Shown here in pieces: positions 43,098 to 52,284 of a DNA stretch of 64,000 bases (positions are counted from its first letter, which is position 1; each line of letters starts with the position of its first letter). The stretch is from an uncultured Kordiimonas sp. (GTDB lineage: Bacteria > Pseudomonadota > Alphaproteobacteria > Sphingomonadales > Kordiimonadaceae). The position numbers were made by a program, and so were the translations under genes. The notes under the pieces are model-generated. The model was not told the DNA's origin, searched no databases, and worked only from the letters and a program-made list of their open reading frames with translations. The stretch covers positions 620,001 to 684,000 of the forward strand of contig CANNDZ010000001.1 in the NCBI GenBank assembly GCA_947503575.1, written 5' to 3'.

Positions 43098-44417
43098 TTA
43101 GCTTGGTATCTGGTTGGCATCCCGTAAAACCTGCCCCGCCAGATATAATGATCCTGCAATCAAAACAAATGGCGGTCGCTCGGGGTGTGCTTTATCTGCA
43201 ATAGCCTGTAACGCCGCGGTCACATCCTTGGCCACAACACCGTTGATACCAAGGTCAGTGGCTGCTGCAGCCAGGTCTGCCGGTGTTGCTGCCCCCGCTT
43301 CCCCTGGTATTGGCACGGCGATAACCCTGTTTGCCAGCCCCACAATACCTTTCAGGTACCCATTTGCATCTTTGGTGCCCATCATCCCCAAAATCAGAGT
43401 GACGCTGCGGTTAACCGGATCAACACCTTGCAAAAAAGTACGCATCACATCCGCCGCAGCCGGATTATGCCCGCCGTCCAGCCACAGGTCTGCGCCAGGG
43501 GGCAACAGTGCATTCAAAGGAGTGTTTTTTAGTTCCTGCAAACGCGCGGGCCATCGCACCCATCCAAGTCCGGCCTTGATGGCGGCATCCGGGATAGCCA
43601 CCGCTTTCTGGGCATGCGCTAACGCAATGGCCATTGCGGCGTTTTTGATCTGATGATCACCAACCAGGGGCGGCAATGGCAGGTCCAGGACAGACTTCCA
43701 GTCTTCATACAACAGGCCGGATCCATCCTTCTTGGTTTCAACATGCCATGATTGGTCAAAAACATACGGTTTTACGCCGTGTTTTTGCGCCGCTGTTTCA
43801 ATGACTTCCAATCCCACCTTTTTTTGTGGCCCAATAACCAGCGGGGCACCTGGCTTGATGATACCGGCTTTTTCCCCGGCTATTTCCGGCAGGGTGTCGC
43901 CCAGAAATTGTTGATGGTCAAAGCTGACCGGGGTTATGCCCACAGCGGCGGGTGCATCAACAACATTGGTGGCATCAAGGCGTCCGCCCAACCCCACTTC
44001 CAGGATGCATAGGTCTGCCGGGGTTTCAGAAAAAGCGAGCAGAGCTGCTGCTGTCGTTACTTCAAAAAAGGTTATCGGGTCATCACCGGCTGCGTCTTCA
44101 ACACGCTGCAACAAGTCTGCCAGAGTGTCCTCGGCAATCAGGCTACCCGCTATGCGAATACGTTCGGCAAACCGCACCAGATGGGGTGACGTGTAAACAT
44201 GGACCCGGTGGCCTGCCGCTTCAGCAATCGCGCGTAGCACCGCAACCGTCGACCCTTTGCCATTTGTGCCTGCAATATGCACCACCGGAGGCAACTTTTT
44301 TTCCGGATTACCCAATTTGGCAAGAATGCGGTGCATCCGCCCCAGCGACAAATCAATTTTCTTGGGGTGCAACGCCATCAGGCGTGCCAGGATTTCATCG
44401 CTCTTAGCGGTGTCCAT
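43098..44417 (-). CDS. folC: Bifunctional folylpolyglutamate synthase / dihydrofolate synthase
   Basis: Adds glutamate to dihydropteroate and to folates. The 439 residues contain LGRMHRILAKLGNPEKKLPPVVHIAGTNGKGST (ATP-binding loop), YTSPHLVRFAERI, ILEVGLGGRLDATNV and LWLDGGHNPAAADVM, all family marks. It is the last gene of the minus-strand string that starts with the ECH1-like gene and lies 76 bases after accD. accD-folC adjacency is widespread in proteobacteria. It converges on the DUF1801 gene with a 5-base gap. Confidence 0.97.
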   Translation of the reverse strand: MDTAKSDEILARLMALHPKKIDLSLGRMHRILAKLGNPEKKLPPVVHIAGTNGKGSTVAVLRAIAEAAGHRVHVYTSPHLVRFAERIRIAGSLIAEDTLADLLQRVEDAAGDDPITFFEVTTAAALLAFSETPADLCILEVGLGGRLDATNVVDAPAAVGITPVSFDHQQFLGDTLPEIAGEKAGIIKPGAPLVIGPQKKVGLEVIETAAQKHGVKPYVFDQSWHVETKKDGSGLLYEDWKSVLDLPLPPLVGDHQIKNAAMAIALAHAQKAVAIPDAAIKAGLGWVRWPARLQELKNTPLNALLPPGADLWLDGGHNPAAADVMRTFLQGVDPVNRSVTLILGMMGTKDANGYLKGIVGLANRVIAVPIPGEAGAATPADLAAAATDLGINGVVAKDVTAALQAIADKAHPERPPFVLIAGSLYLAGQVLRDANQIPS

Positions 44418-44493
44418 ACCGGGCCGTATTCATGTTGGCAATTTCCTTGGTGCCTACCTTGAAAGCAGGCTCTGATTGCGTCTTTTTTTGGGT

Positions 44494-45366
44494 TTATTCA
44501 GCCGCTACTTTGCGGCGGCCACCCGCCATCAACAAGGACAAAACTGATCCAAGCTTTTCTTTCAGGTCGTGACGATGCACAACCATATCGACCATGCCAT
44601 GTTCCAGCAAATATTCGGACCGTTGGAACCCTTCAGGTAATTTTTCGCGGATGGTTTGCTCAATAACGCGTGGGCCGGAAAAAGCAATCATCGCGCCGGG
44701 TTCAGCAATCTGAACGTCACCCAGCATCGCATAGGACGCCGATACGCCGCCCGATGTTGGATCGGTCAGTACTACAATATACGGCACACCTGCATCCCGC
44801 AGCATCTGCACGGCCACTGTTGTACGCGGCATCTGCATCAGGGACAAAATGCCTTCCTGCATGCGCGCACCGCCAGATGCCGTAAACATGACAAACGGTA
44901 TGCCAAGGCGCAGCGCTTCTTTGGCGCCAGCAATAATGCCTTCACCAACCGCCATGCCCATGGAACCACCCATGAAAAAGAAATTCTGGATTGCAACCAC
45001 GGCTTTTTGACCACCGATTTTACCGACCGCTACTTTAATGGCGTCTTCGTCGCCAGTGTTTGAACGGGCGGCTTTCAGCCGGTCAGAGTATTTTTTGGTG
45101 TCGCGGAACTTTAGCGGGTCCTGATTAACTGACGGCAGGTCCAGCACATCAAACTGCTGGTTGTCGAACAAAGCCATAAACCGATCTTGCGGCGGCACCC
45201 GGTCATGATGATCACAGTGGGCACAGACCCGGTTATTGGCGATAAATTCTTTTTGAAAAATCATTTGGCCGCAGTTCTTGCACTTGTGCCAAAGATTGTC
45301 GGGGGTATCCCGTGCGTTCAGAACCTTTTGCAGCTTTGGTTTGACATAATTGGTTAGCCAACTCAT
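44494..45366 (-). CDS. accD: Acetyl-CoA carboxylase carboxyltransferase subunit beta
   Basis: With AccA transfers CO2 from carboxybiotin to acetyl-CoA, making malonyl-CoA for fatty acid synthesis. The 290 residues begin [12 protein letters not shown] and carry the zinc ribbon [26 protein letters not shown] (four cysteines), then the carboxyltransferase fold with [19 protein letters not shown] and [18 protein letters not shown]-rich Shine-Dalgarno precedes the ATG. It follows trpA by 45 bases, the usual alphaproteobacterial trpFBA-accD-folC order. Confidence 0.97.
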   Translation of the reverse strand: MSWLTNYVKPKLQKVLNARDTPDNLWHKCKNCGQMIFQKEFIANNRVCAHCDHHDRVPPQDRFMALFDNQQFDVLDLPSVNQDPLKFRDTKKYSDRLKAARSNTGDEDAIKVAVGKIGGQKAVVAIQNFFFMGGSMGMAVGEGIIAGAKEALRLGIPFVMFTASGGARMQEGILSLMQMPRTTVAVQMLRDAGVPYIVVLTDPTSGGVSASYAMLGDVQIAEPGAMIAFSGPRVIEQTIREKLPEGFQRSEYLLEHGMVDMVVHRHDLKEKLGSVLSLLMAGGRRKVAAE

Positions 45367-45411
45367 GCCACGTACCCCCTTTTTTTACGCCTTTAAAATC
45401 TCAGCCAGTAT

Positions 45412-46230
45412 TTACCGGCCTGATCTTACACCATTTGCGAGCAGTTGGGTAAAATTCAAGACATTGTCGACGATTTCGCTCTTGTCAGACCCTTTCTCAA
45501 GGCCTTGTTCAATAAGCGAAACAATGGCTGACCCAACAACGGCACCGTCCGCTCGCGCTGCAATGTCTGCCGCCTGCTCTGGCGTGCGGATACCAAATCC
45601 AACCGCCACCGGCAAGTCTGTATGACGTTTGATCCGTGCAACGGCATTGCCGATATCGTCCGCCGTCGCAGACTTACCACCTGTCACACCCGCAACCGCA
45701 ACATAATAAACAAACCCGCTGGCGCCGTTCAAAATCACGGGCAGCCGCTCGTCGTCAGACGTTGGGGTGGCCAGTCGAATAACATCAATACCGTTTTTGT
45801 TGGCGGGCTCCAGCAGCTCGGCGTCTTCTTCTGGTGGCAGGTCAACAATGATCAACCCATCGACACCTGCGGCTGCAGCATCAACGCAGAACCTGTCGAT
45901 GCCATACGTAAAGATGGGGTTGAAATACCCCATAAGCACGATGGGTGTTGTTGTGTTGTCAATGCGGAAGGCGCGCACCATATCCAGTGTGCGGACCATC
46001 GATGCGCCCGCCTTGATGGCACGCTGTGCAGCCTTGTCAATCGCTGGACCGTCTGCAGATGGGTCGGTAAAGGGCATCCCAAGTTCGATGATGTCGGCAC
46101 CGGCTGAGGGCAATCCTTTCAGGATTTCCAACGACGTATCGAAATCTGGGTCATTTGCGGTAACAAATGTTACAAAAGCAGCACGGTTTTCCGCGCGCAG
46201 GGCATCAAACTGGGTTTGCAGTCGGCTCAT
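45412..46230 (-). CDS. trpA: Tryptophan synthase alpha chain
   Basis: Cleaves indole-3-glycerol phosphate to indole and glyceraldehyde 3-phosphate. The 272 residues contain [26 protein letters not shown] (with the catalytic Glu), [23 protein letters not shown] (catalytic Asp) and [12 protein letters not shown]. It begins 12 bases after trpB, so the two subunits are made from one mRNA, as their complex requires. No trpE, trpD or trpC is present in this window. Confidence 0.97.
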   Translation of the reverse strand: MSRLQTQFDALRAENRAAFVTFVTANDPDFDTSLEILKGLPSAGADIIELGMPFTDPSADGPAIDKAAQRAIKAGASMVRTLDMVRAFRIDNTTTPIVLMGYFNPIFTYGIDRFCVDAAAAGVDGLIIVDLPPEEDAELLEPANKNGIDVIRLATPTSDDERLPVILNGASGFVYYVAVAGVTGGKSATADDIGNAVARIKRHTDLPVAVGFGIRTPEQAADIAARADGAVVGSAIVSLIEQGLEKGSDKSEIVDNVLNFTQLLANGVRSGR

Positions 46231-46242
46231 CGTGAGTGCTTC

Positions 46243-47451
46243 CTAAATCTCTTCACCAAGTTCTTTGGCGACCGTGAAGATGTCCTTATCGCCGCGTCCA
46301 GACAGGTTCAGCACACAGATATGGTCCTTGGGCAGGTCAGGGGCCATGCGAACAATGTGTGCGATCCCGTGTGCGCTTTCCAGCGCTGGAATAATGCCTT
46401 CGGTGCGACAGCACAATTGAAAGGCATCCATGGCTTCCTGGTCAGTTGCGGAGACGTAGGTAACTCGACCCTGCTCGTGTAACCAAACATGCTCGGGTCC
46501 GATACCGGGATAGTCGAGCCCGGCAGAAATTGAATGGGCTTCTTCAATTTGGCCGTCTTGTGTTTGCAGAAGATAGGTGCGGTTGCCGTGCAAAATGCCC
46601 GGTGACCCCCCCGCAATAGATGCAGCATGCTGGTCTGTATCGACGCCGTAGCCCGCCGCCTCAACTGCGTACATTTCCACATCTGCATCATCAAGGAACG
46701 GGTGAAACAGCCCAAGCGCATTAGAACCGCCCCCCAAACAGGCAACAAGGCTATCTGGCAGTCTGCCTTCCATGTCCAATATCTGCTGTTTGGTTTCTCG
46801 CCCGATGATGGACTGAAAGTCCCGCACCATCATGGGGTAGGGGTGTGGCCCAGCGACGGTGCCGATAATGTAAAAAGTATCATGGACGTTGGTTACCCAG
46901 TCGCGCAGCGCGTCATTCATGGCGTCTTTCAGTGTGGCCGACCCTGACGTAACAGGCTTTACTTCTGCACCCAGCAATTTCATCCGGAACACATTGGGCT
47001 TCTGGCGTTCAATGTCGACAGCGCCCATGAAAACCGTGCACTCAAGGCCAAACCTGGCCGCTACTGTGGCGGTGGCCACGCCGTGCTGCCCAGCCCCTGT
47101 TTCTGCAATAACGCGAGTTTTGCCCATGCGTTTGGCCAAGAGCACTTGCCCAATAGCATGGTTGATTTTGTGGGCACCGGTATGGTTCAGCTCTTCGCGC
47201 TTGAAGTATATTTTCGCGCCGCCTAATTCTTCGGTTAGGCGTTCTGCGTAATACAGCGGGCTTGGCCTGCCGATATATTGGCGGTTCAATTCGTCCAATT
47301 CGGCAAGGAAACTGTCGTCCTTCATTGCCGCTTCAAATTCTTTTTCAACCTGCAATACAAGCGGCATCAGGGTTTCTGATACATACCGCCCGCCGTATTG
47401 GCCGAAATGACCCTTTTCATCCGGGCCGTTACTATAACTATTGAGCGCCAT
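46243..47451 (-). CDS. trpB: Tryptophan synthase beta chain
   Basis: PLP enzyme joining indole and serine to give tryptophan. The 402 residues include [16 protein letters not shown], the PLP lysine in [40 protein letters not shown] and the glycine-rich [13 protein letters not shown] that binds the cofactor phosphate. It is a TrpB1-type subunit working with TrpA. GAGGGAG lies before the ATG. It is 64 bases after trpF. Confidence 0.98.
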   Translation of the reverse strand: MALNSYSNGPDEKGHFGQYGGRYVSETLMPLVLQVEKEFEAAMKDDSFLAELDELNRQYIGRPSPLYYAERLTEELGGAKIYFKREELNHTGAHKINHAIGQVLLAKRMGKTRVIAETGAGQHGVATATVAARFGLECTVFMGAVDIERQKPNVFRMKLLGAEVKPVTSGSATLKDAMNDALRDWVTNVHDTFYIIGTVAGPHPYPMMVRDFQSIIGRETKQQILDMEGRLPDSLVACLGGGSNALGLFHPFLDDADVEMYAVEAAGYGVDTDQHAASIAGGSPGILHGNRTYLLQTQDGQIEEAHSISAGLDYPGIGPEHVWLHEQGRVTYVSATDQEAMDAFQLCCRTEGIIPALESAHGIAHIVRMAPDLPKDHICVLNLSGRGDKDIFTVAKELGEEI

Positions 47452-47515
47452 TGGCGGCTCCCTCTAAACAAAAAAGATCTGGTAAACAAACAAATCTGGC
47501 AAAAAAACCGGCCTT

Positions 47516-48160
47516 TTACCTAACGGCTTTTGCTGCGTGAAGGAAGGCCTGAATTAGGTTGATTGACTTCACACCCACACTTGATTCTACGCCGGACGAA
47601 ACGTCAAGGATGTGCGCCCGCGACATTTTGACCGCTTCGGCTACTGTGTCGGGTTTTAACCCTCCTGCCAGCATCCATGTTGGCGGCAACGGCGCATCTC
47701 GCATAATCTCCCACGGGAAGGAAACAGCATTACCACCAGGCATTGCGGCCCCTTTTGGGGGCTTGGCATCAAATAACATGGCATCTGCAATATCAAAGAA
47801 AGGTGCTGCTGCCGTCACATCGGCGCGCGCGCTAACGCCGACAGCCTTCATAACCTTTAAACCTGTCCGTGCTTTGTGGTGCGCAATATCTTCCGGGCTT
47901 TCCTGGCCATGCAACTGCAGCCATGTCAAATCAAGGGCCTCGATAGCCTGATCTATAAAGCTGTCGGCAGCGTCAACAAAAACTCCGACGCGCTCAGGGC
48001 CGGTCGGCAATTCCTGAGACAGATTTTTTGCGGCCGTAAAGGTCAGGTGCCTGGGCGAAGGTTCAAAAAACATAAACCCCAGGTAGGCTGCGCCCGCATC
48101 AGCGGCTGCCTGTGCCGTTTCCCCGGTTGTCAGGCCGCAAATTTTTACATCTACAGTCAC
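47516..48160 (-). CDS. trpF: Phosphoribosylanthranilate isomerase
   Basis: Amadori rearrangement step of tryptophan synthesis. The 214 residues begin VKICGLTTGETAQAAADAGAAYLGF, with the catalytic cysteine in KICGL, followed by FFEPSPRHLT, VGVFVDA, WLQLHGQESPE and the catalytic Asp and phosphate loop near the C-terminus (LDVSSGVESSVGVKS). The start is GTG 48160, overlapping the stop of the upstream TM2 gene in a GTGA arrangement, so translation is coupled to that unrelated membrane protein. Confidence 0.96.
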   Translation of the reverse strand: MTVDVKICGLTTGETAQAAADAGAAYLGFMFFEPSPRHLTFTAAKNLSQELPTGPERVGVFVDAADSFIDQAIEALDLTWLQLHGQESPEDIAHHKARTGLKVMKAVGVSARADVTAAAPFFDIADAMLFDAKPPKGAAMPGGNAVSFPWEIMRDAPLPPTWMLAGGLKPDTVAEAVKMSRAHILDVSSGVESSVGVKSINLIQAFLHAAKAVR

Positions 48161-49101
48161 GGTTTGTCAGAGAGGGTTTTCAGCGGGTCCGGCTGCCAGA
48201 CCCTTACCGGGCGACCTTTCCCGTCGGCGAGCATGCCAAGTAAAATCAAAATGGTGTCTATGATCCATCCAAAAGCAATCAATCCCACAGTCACAATATA
48301 CAGCGCCCCGGTATAGGGTCGCCCGACATAAAAGCGGTGCACGCCAAAAATACCCAAAGGGGGCAAACAGAGCAAAAAGGCGACAAGCCTGCTTTTCGGC
48401 GAACTAACGGCCTCGAGCGCTTCAGCGCGGGTGCGGAATGTTCTGCCGGTATTGGGGTCCACGAGTGCGGACCCGGGCTGGATAAAGGTGGCAATATCCG
48501 ATGCCACGCGGTTGGCGACATGCTCCTGAACCGCCATCAGGTCATCGCCTTCTGTGTTGTAACGATCTGACCACATCACTGCGCTGCTTGGGTCAACCAG
48601 TTGCATGGTGATGCGCAATTTCTTGTCCTGACACCGTATGCTGCTTGTCAAAACATGGCTGACGCCCATTTTTCGTGCAATTGTTTGCGGGTCTGCGCCG
48701 CCGTCTTTCAGTCGTGCAACGGCGGCGATATCAGGTGTTGCAAACCCGGCCTTCTGGAGGTCAGCGATTATATCGTCTGCGAGGCCAGCGGAAAAATGCT
48801 CGTCAACCTCGCTGAGTTCTTTTGGCGGCATAACCGCAACGGCGACTTTTCCGCCATAGTCCGGCGCAAGCGGCGGTGCGTCTACGATGTCGGTTCTGGT
48901 AGACATCCCAGCATTTGCTGAGGCAGTGGGCATGCCAACGGTAATGGCTTCCGGTGATAGGGCGGAGACGGCATTTCCCTTTAGCCGCTGCAAGATGACT
49001 TTGCCGTTAGTGAGAACAACGGTGGTCAGCGCAAACAAAAACCCGACGGTGCCAAGCACGTCGCCGTATTCTTTTGCCCATGATACCGCTGCATCCAGCA
49101 T
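48157..49101 (-). CDS. Membrane protein with TolB-like N-terminal-type domain and TM2 domain
   Basis: Unusual domain combination in 314 residues. One helix near the N-terminus (about residues 15-32, VLGTVGFLFALTTVVLTNG) is followed by a proline/alanine-rich linker. Residues about 85-205 (VAVAVMPPKELSEVDEHFSAGLADDIIADL ... TSSIRCQDKKLRITMQLVDPSSAVMWSDRYN) match the TolB-like domain often attached to adenylate cyclases and TPR proteins. The last 80 residues are a TM2 domain: KSRLVAFLLCLPPLGIFGVHRFYVGRPYTGALYIVTVG and a second helix. The function is unknown. It overlaps trpF (GTGA) and begins 2 bases after the ECH1-like gene. Confidence 0.85.
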   Translation of the reverse strand: MLDAAVSWAKEYGDVLGTVGFLFALTTVVLTNGKVILQRLKGNAVSALSPEAITVGMPTASANAGMSTRTDIVDAPPLAPDYGGKVAVAVMPPKELSEVDEHFSAGLADDIIADLQKAGFATPDIAAVARLKDGGADPQTIARKMGVSHVLTSSIRCQDKKLRITMQLVDPSSAVMWSDRYNTEGDDLMAVQEHVANRVASDIATFIQPGSALVDPNTGRTFRTRAEALEAVSSPKSRLVAFLLCLPPLGIFGVHRFYVGRPYTGALYIVTVGLIAFGWIIDTILILLGMLADGKGRPVRVWQPDPLKTLSDKP

Positions 49102-49103
49102 GA

Positions 49104-49931
49104 TCAGTCATCACTTTCCAGTAGGTCCGAGAAGGACACTGTTTCGCGGGTCAGGGCTGCGGTGGCGGCCTTCATCAGGTCTTCCCCCAGCAATTGCCCG
49201 CTGTTCCAGGTGGCCACATAATCAAGGCCGTCCCTGATGCTGTGATCGCGTGAGTGATTGAGTATCGCTTTTGTGCCGCTGACCGCAAGCGGACTTTTGC
49301 TGGCAATTTCAGTTGCAATGGCGGTTGCTTTGGCGATTGCCGCATCGCGATCCTTTTCCACGGCATTAACAAAACCGTATTTGCTGGCTTCTTCCGCCAG
49401 GAATTTGCGACCTGTCAGTGCCAATTCGCGCAGGATACCGTTTGGCAGAAGATGCGGCGCGCGCTGCAGTGTGCCAACATCGGCGACAATCGCGACATTG
49501 ATTTCCTGAATGGAAAACCAGGTATCAGTTGTGCAAACCCGAATATCACATGCGGAGACCAGATCAATACCGCCACCCAAGCACGCGCCGTGAATGGCCG
49601 CGATCACCGGGGCACGGCATTCCTCAAGCGCGGTGAAACAATCCTGCAGATGCAGAACATGCCGCCGCAACTTCTCCCGCACCCGTGCAGGATCGCCGTC
49701 GTTTGTGCCTAAAACGGCACCACTTTCCTTTAGGTCAAGCCCGGCGGTGAAATGTTTGCCGTTGCCCGCCAGCACAATCGCGCGTGCGTTTGTTTCCGCG
49801 TCCAGCCAGCGGAAGGCTTCGCCGATTTCGCGAAACATTGCGCCGTTCATCGCATTAAGTTTTTCAGGGCGGTTCAGCGTGACGGTGGCAATATGACCAT
49901 CGATTGTAACGTCGAGGGTTTCAAACTCCAT
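49104..49931 (-). CDS. Enoyl-CoA hydratase/isomerase family protein, dienoyl-CoA isomerase (ECH1)-like
   Basis: Crotonase-fold enzyme acting on acyl-CoA. ATG 49931 is chosen because GGAGG lies 8 bases upstream; an in-frame ATG at 49955 is possible. In the 275 residues the oxyanion-hole segments are KHFTAGLDLKE and IHGACLGGGIDLVSACDIRV. The acidic residues of dienoyl-CoA isomerase are present: Asp in SACDIR, Glu in IQEINV and Asp in ADVGTLQR, so delta3,5-delta2,4-dienoyl-CoA isomerase activity on unsaturated fatty acids is likely. It is first in the string leading into trpF, and a dyad lies just upstream. Confidence 0.9.
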   Translation of the reverse strand: MEFETLDVTIDGHIATVTLNRPEKLNAMNGAMFREIGEAFRWLDAETNARAIVLAGNGKHFTAGLDLKESGAVLGTNDGDPARVREKLRRHVLHLQDCFTALEECRAPVIAAIHGACLGGGIDLVSACDIRVCTTDTWFSIQEINVAIVADVGTLQRAPHLLPNGILRELALTGRKFLAEEASKYGFVNAVEKDRDAAIAKATAIATEIASKSPLAVSGTKAILNHSRDHSIRDGLDYVATWNSGQLLGEDLMKAATAALTRETVSFSDLLESDD

Positions 49932-49956
49932 GATGGGGTCCTCCAGATTTGACATA

Positions 49957-49973
49957 TGATACCATATGTATCA
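49957..49973. promoter_or_regulatory. Inverted repeat upstream of the ECH1-like gene
   Basis: TGATAC (49957-49962), CATAT, GTATCA (49968-49973) form a 17-bp dyad 26-42 bases before the start codon at 49931. The position suits an operator for a fatty-acid-responsive regulator, but none is adjacent and I do not recognise the motif. Confidence 0.4.
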
Positions 49974-50007
49974 ACAGGACGTCAGAACCAGCGGTTTTTG
50001 AATTTAG

Positions 50008-51432
50008 CTATCGGTAGCGTTTGACCAGTGCATCAAATGCCGCGGTTTTTGCCAAATCTTTGCCATTTCTTCCCTTTTCCACCCAGTTTTTGACCAATTT
50101 TCGTACTTTTTTGTCGTCAATATTGGCCTCTAAGTACTCGTTTAGGGACTCCATATCGGCATAACTGGTGGTGAACTCCGCGCGGATACCACGCACAAGA
50201 GCAAAAAAGTCGTCCCGCCCCAACAGGTCATGCAGGCTGGCAAACAGCAAACCAGAGAGGGTATCAAGCTCCTTGGTATAGCCTTTTGTGATAAAGTCGA
50301 TCAGCGCGGTTTTCCCGAGGTCTGGATTAGCTTCGATGCTGGTTTTGGCTGTTTGAAACAGGGATTTTTGCGCGCTTTCCAATGTGTTTTCGCCCGACAG
50401 GGCTGCCAATACAACGCGGTCCAAGCCGGTTGCCCAATGACCTGGGGTTCCCGACCCGCGAGCGCGCCGCTGATTGAACAAAAATTCCAGAATTTCCCTG
50501 TCTGACACACCTGTGGCAATCGTGTCTTCGGGGATGAAAAGCGCACTATTCTGCAGTATGCGGTTATGCCCTGCCGGTAAGCTAATAAAAGCAAATGGAC
50601 TGGTACCTGACGCCGGTCCAATCAATCGGTCCAGCATGTTTGACTGGTTGGCCGCGCGGCCAGCCAGTGATGCGCCTTCATCACTGCCGCCCGGGAGCAT
50701 AGCGACCAGCACTGTATCTGTCCTTTGTGTCGTAAAGGGACCAATCGCAATCGTCGCTAACTGTGTTGGGCGCCTGTTTTTCAGGTAAAACTTGGTGACA
50801 CCGCCTTCCAGCGTTGGTTCAACATCCGTCAGGTTGCTGACGACCGTGTTATTGCCAGCAAATTCAACAAATGCTACCTGACCAAACGGCGGATGGTTCC
50901 ATGCCGTGCGGATGGCAGTCATATTTGGTTCCGCAAAAACCGGATAGGCAAAGTTTTGAGGGCGTAACACCGTGTAATCAGGATGCAGGGTTTCCCCCAA
51001 GCGCGAGCGACCGTTCATGGTCAGGTCTTGAAGGAAGCCTTCATAATGGATGGTTATCCCCGTTCTTGGTGCATCATTGGTCAGCGGTGCTGCCAGTGTA
51101 ATCTCAGCCATATTCAACGTTGGTATATCGCCGTCGCTGATTGGTGTGGCGGAGGTGCGCATCTGCAATGGCTGATTTTTGGGCCCGGTTGCGCGCACAA
51201 ACCGTAAGCCAGGGTTTAGCAACACGGTGACCGTATCAATCGGGTCCTCGCCCGTCGTGCGCAAGGAAACCTGAAGTGCGGCTACCATCTTGCCGCGCTC
51301 GGGGTTGCGGTCGAAATGCAGCTTTGTGATCAACGTGCTGTTCAAAAGCCGAATCTCCGAACTTTCAGCCTCTGCGCTGGGCGTTACGGCCAAAAACCAA
51401 AAGGAGATCAGGGCAATAAAAGTGCGGGACAT
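50008..51432 (-). CDS. Secreted protein of unknown function, possibly a degenerate M1-type peptidase
   Basis: I do not recognise a confirmed family. The frame opens at 51498, but ATG 51432 with GGAGAG upstream starts a signal peptide (MSRTFIALISFWFLAVTPSAEA), so the product is exported; 474 residues. The first 220 mature residues look beta-rich (KLHFDRNPERGKMVAALQVSLRTTG, ITIHYEGFL). The rest is helical and ends with KNWVEKGRNGKDLAKTAAFDALVKRYR. A beta domain followed by a helical half recalls M1 aminopeptidases, but no HExxH motif exists in the frame, so it cannot be a normal zinc peptidase. A single gene. Confidence 0.75.
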   Translation of the reverse strand: MSRTFIALISFWFLAVTPSAEAESSEIRLLNSTLITKLHFDRNPERGKMVAALQVSLRTTGEDPIDTVTVLLNPGLRFVRATGPKNQPLQMRTSATPISDGDIPTLNMAEITLAAPLTNDAPRTGITIHYEGFLQDLTMNGRSRLGETLHPDYTVLRPQNFAYPVFAEPNMTAIRTAWNHPPFGQVAFVEFAGNNTVVSNLTDVEPTLEGGVTKFYLKNRRPTQLATIAIGPFTTQRTDTVLVAMLPGGSDEGASLAGRAANQSNMLDRLIGPASGTSPFAFISLPAGHNRILQNSALFIPEDTIATGVSDREILEFLFNQRRARGSGTPGHWATGLDRVVLAALSGENTLESAQKSLFQTAKTSIEANPDLGKTALIDFITKGYTKELDTLSGLLFASLHDLLGRDDFFALVRGIRAEFTTSYADMESLNEYLEANIDDKKVRKLVKNWVEKGRNGKDLAKTAAFDALVKRYR

Positions 51433-51488
51433 ACGCGCTCTCCAACCAAAAACATTTGCCTCTAATTTTGCCGAGCCACAGCGCGCTA

Positions 51489-52121
51489 TCAAGAACAATA
51501 TTTTGTTATAAGCGCATCCGCGATTTCAGCTGTCGCTTCCACATGCGCAACGTCAATGTTCAGGCCGTAAATGACAAAAACAAGATCTTTGGTCTTCTCG
51601 TTAATTCCCGTGCGGCTGCTGTCTGAAAACGGGGACCCAAACGGCCCATCGCCGTCCGCAAGCACCGGCAAGCCCTCAAGGTTAATGCTGCCACGCCCGA
51701 TGCCGTCGTAGGTTTCGCCCGGTGTACCGATGCGCAGTGTAATGTCGCCTTTGATCCAGGCGGCGTCATAGCACCCTACGGGTATGCCAGTCATCAGGGA
51801 CGCCAGGTTGCCTGCGTCCACCACATTGTTCACGCGGTATAGGCCCTTGCCAGCCACCACACGGCGGGTCAGGGCCTCAGAGGATGGGCGGTACCGCGAC
51901 GGGTCCTTGCCCGTTGCCTTGAAGGCGGCGCGCACAGCGGCAATTACCGGGTCGGATGATGCGGCCTCACCCATCAGTTCCTGCTGCCGTAGTTCTGAAG
52001 CCTCTTCCATAGAGGCCAGCAACTCGTCTGGCGACGGTCCGATACAAACCTGATAATCCAGCATGCCCAGATGTATGGCCATGCCAAGGTCGGCGAAGGC
52101 GGGATCAATTTGAAACTGCAT
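51489..52121 (-). CDS. B3/B4 domain protein (phenylalanyl-tRNA synthetase beta-like editing fold)
   Basis: Freestanding B3/B4 protein, the domain that edits misacylated Tyr-tRNA(Phe) in PheT. The 210 residues include TGKDPSRYRPSSEALTRRVVAGKGLYRVNNVVDAGNLASL and TGIPVGCYDAAWIKGDITLRIGTPGETYDGIGRG, which follow the family pattern. Whether this member edits tRNA or binds another ligand is not known. It lies 56 bases upstream of the secreted-protein gene on the same strand, a weak operon link. Confidence 0.88.
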   Translation of the reverse strand: MQFQIDPAFADLGMAIHLGMLDYQVCIGPSPDELLASMEEASELRQQELMGEAASSDPVIAAVRAAFKATGKDPSRYRPSSEALTRRVVAGKGLYRVNNVVDAGNLASLMTGIPVGCYDAAWIKGDITLRIGTPGETYDGIGRGSINLEGLPVLADGDGPFGSPFSDSSRTGINEKTKDLVFVIYGLNIDVAHVEATAEIADALITKYCS

Positions 52122-52284
52122 ATCTTGCTCTTGATCGATGATGATGTCTTCAAGCTAAAACTGAATTCCATGAAGCGCGCAAGAGTGAACAATAAAATTC
52201 ACGAAACAGAGATAGGCCCCCATCCACAAAAAACATATAGACGACTCAGTTTGCTCAGGGCTGGACAGATCAAAGAGCCAAGAT

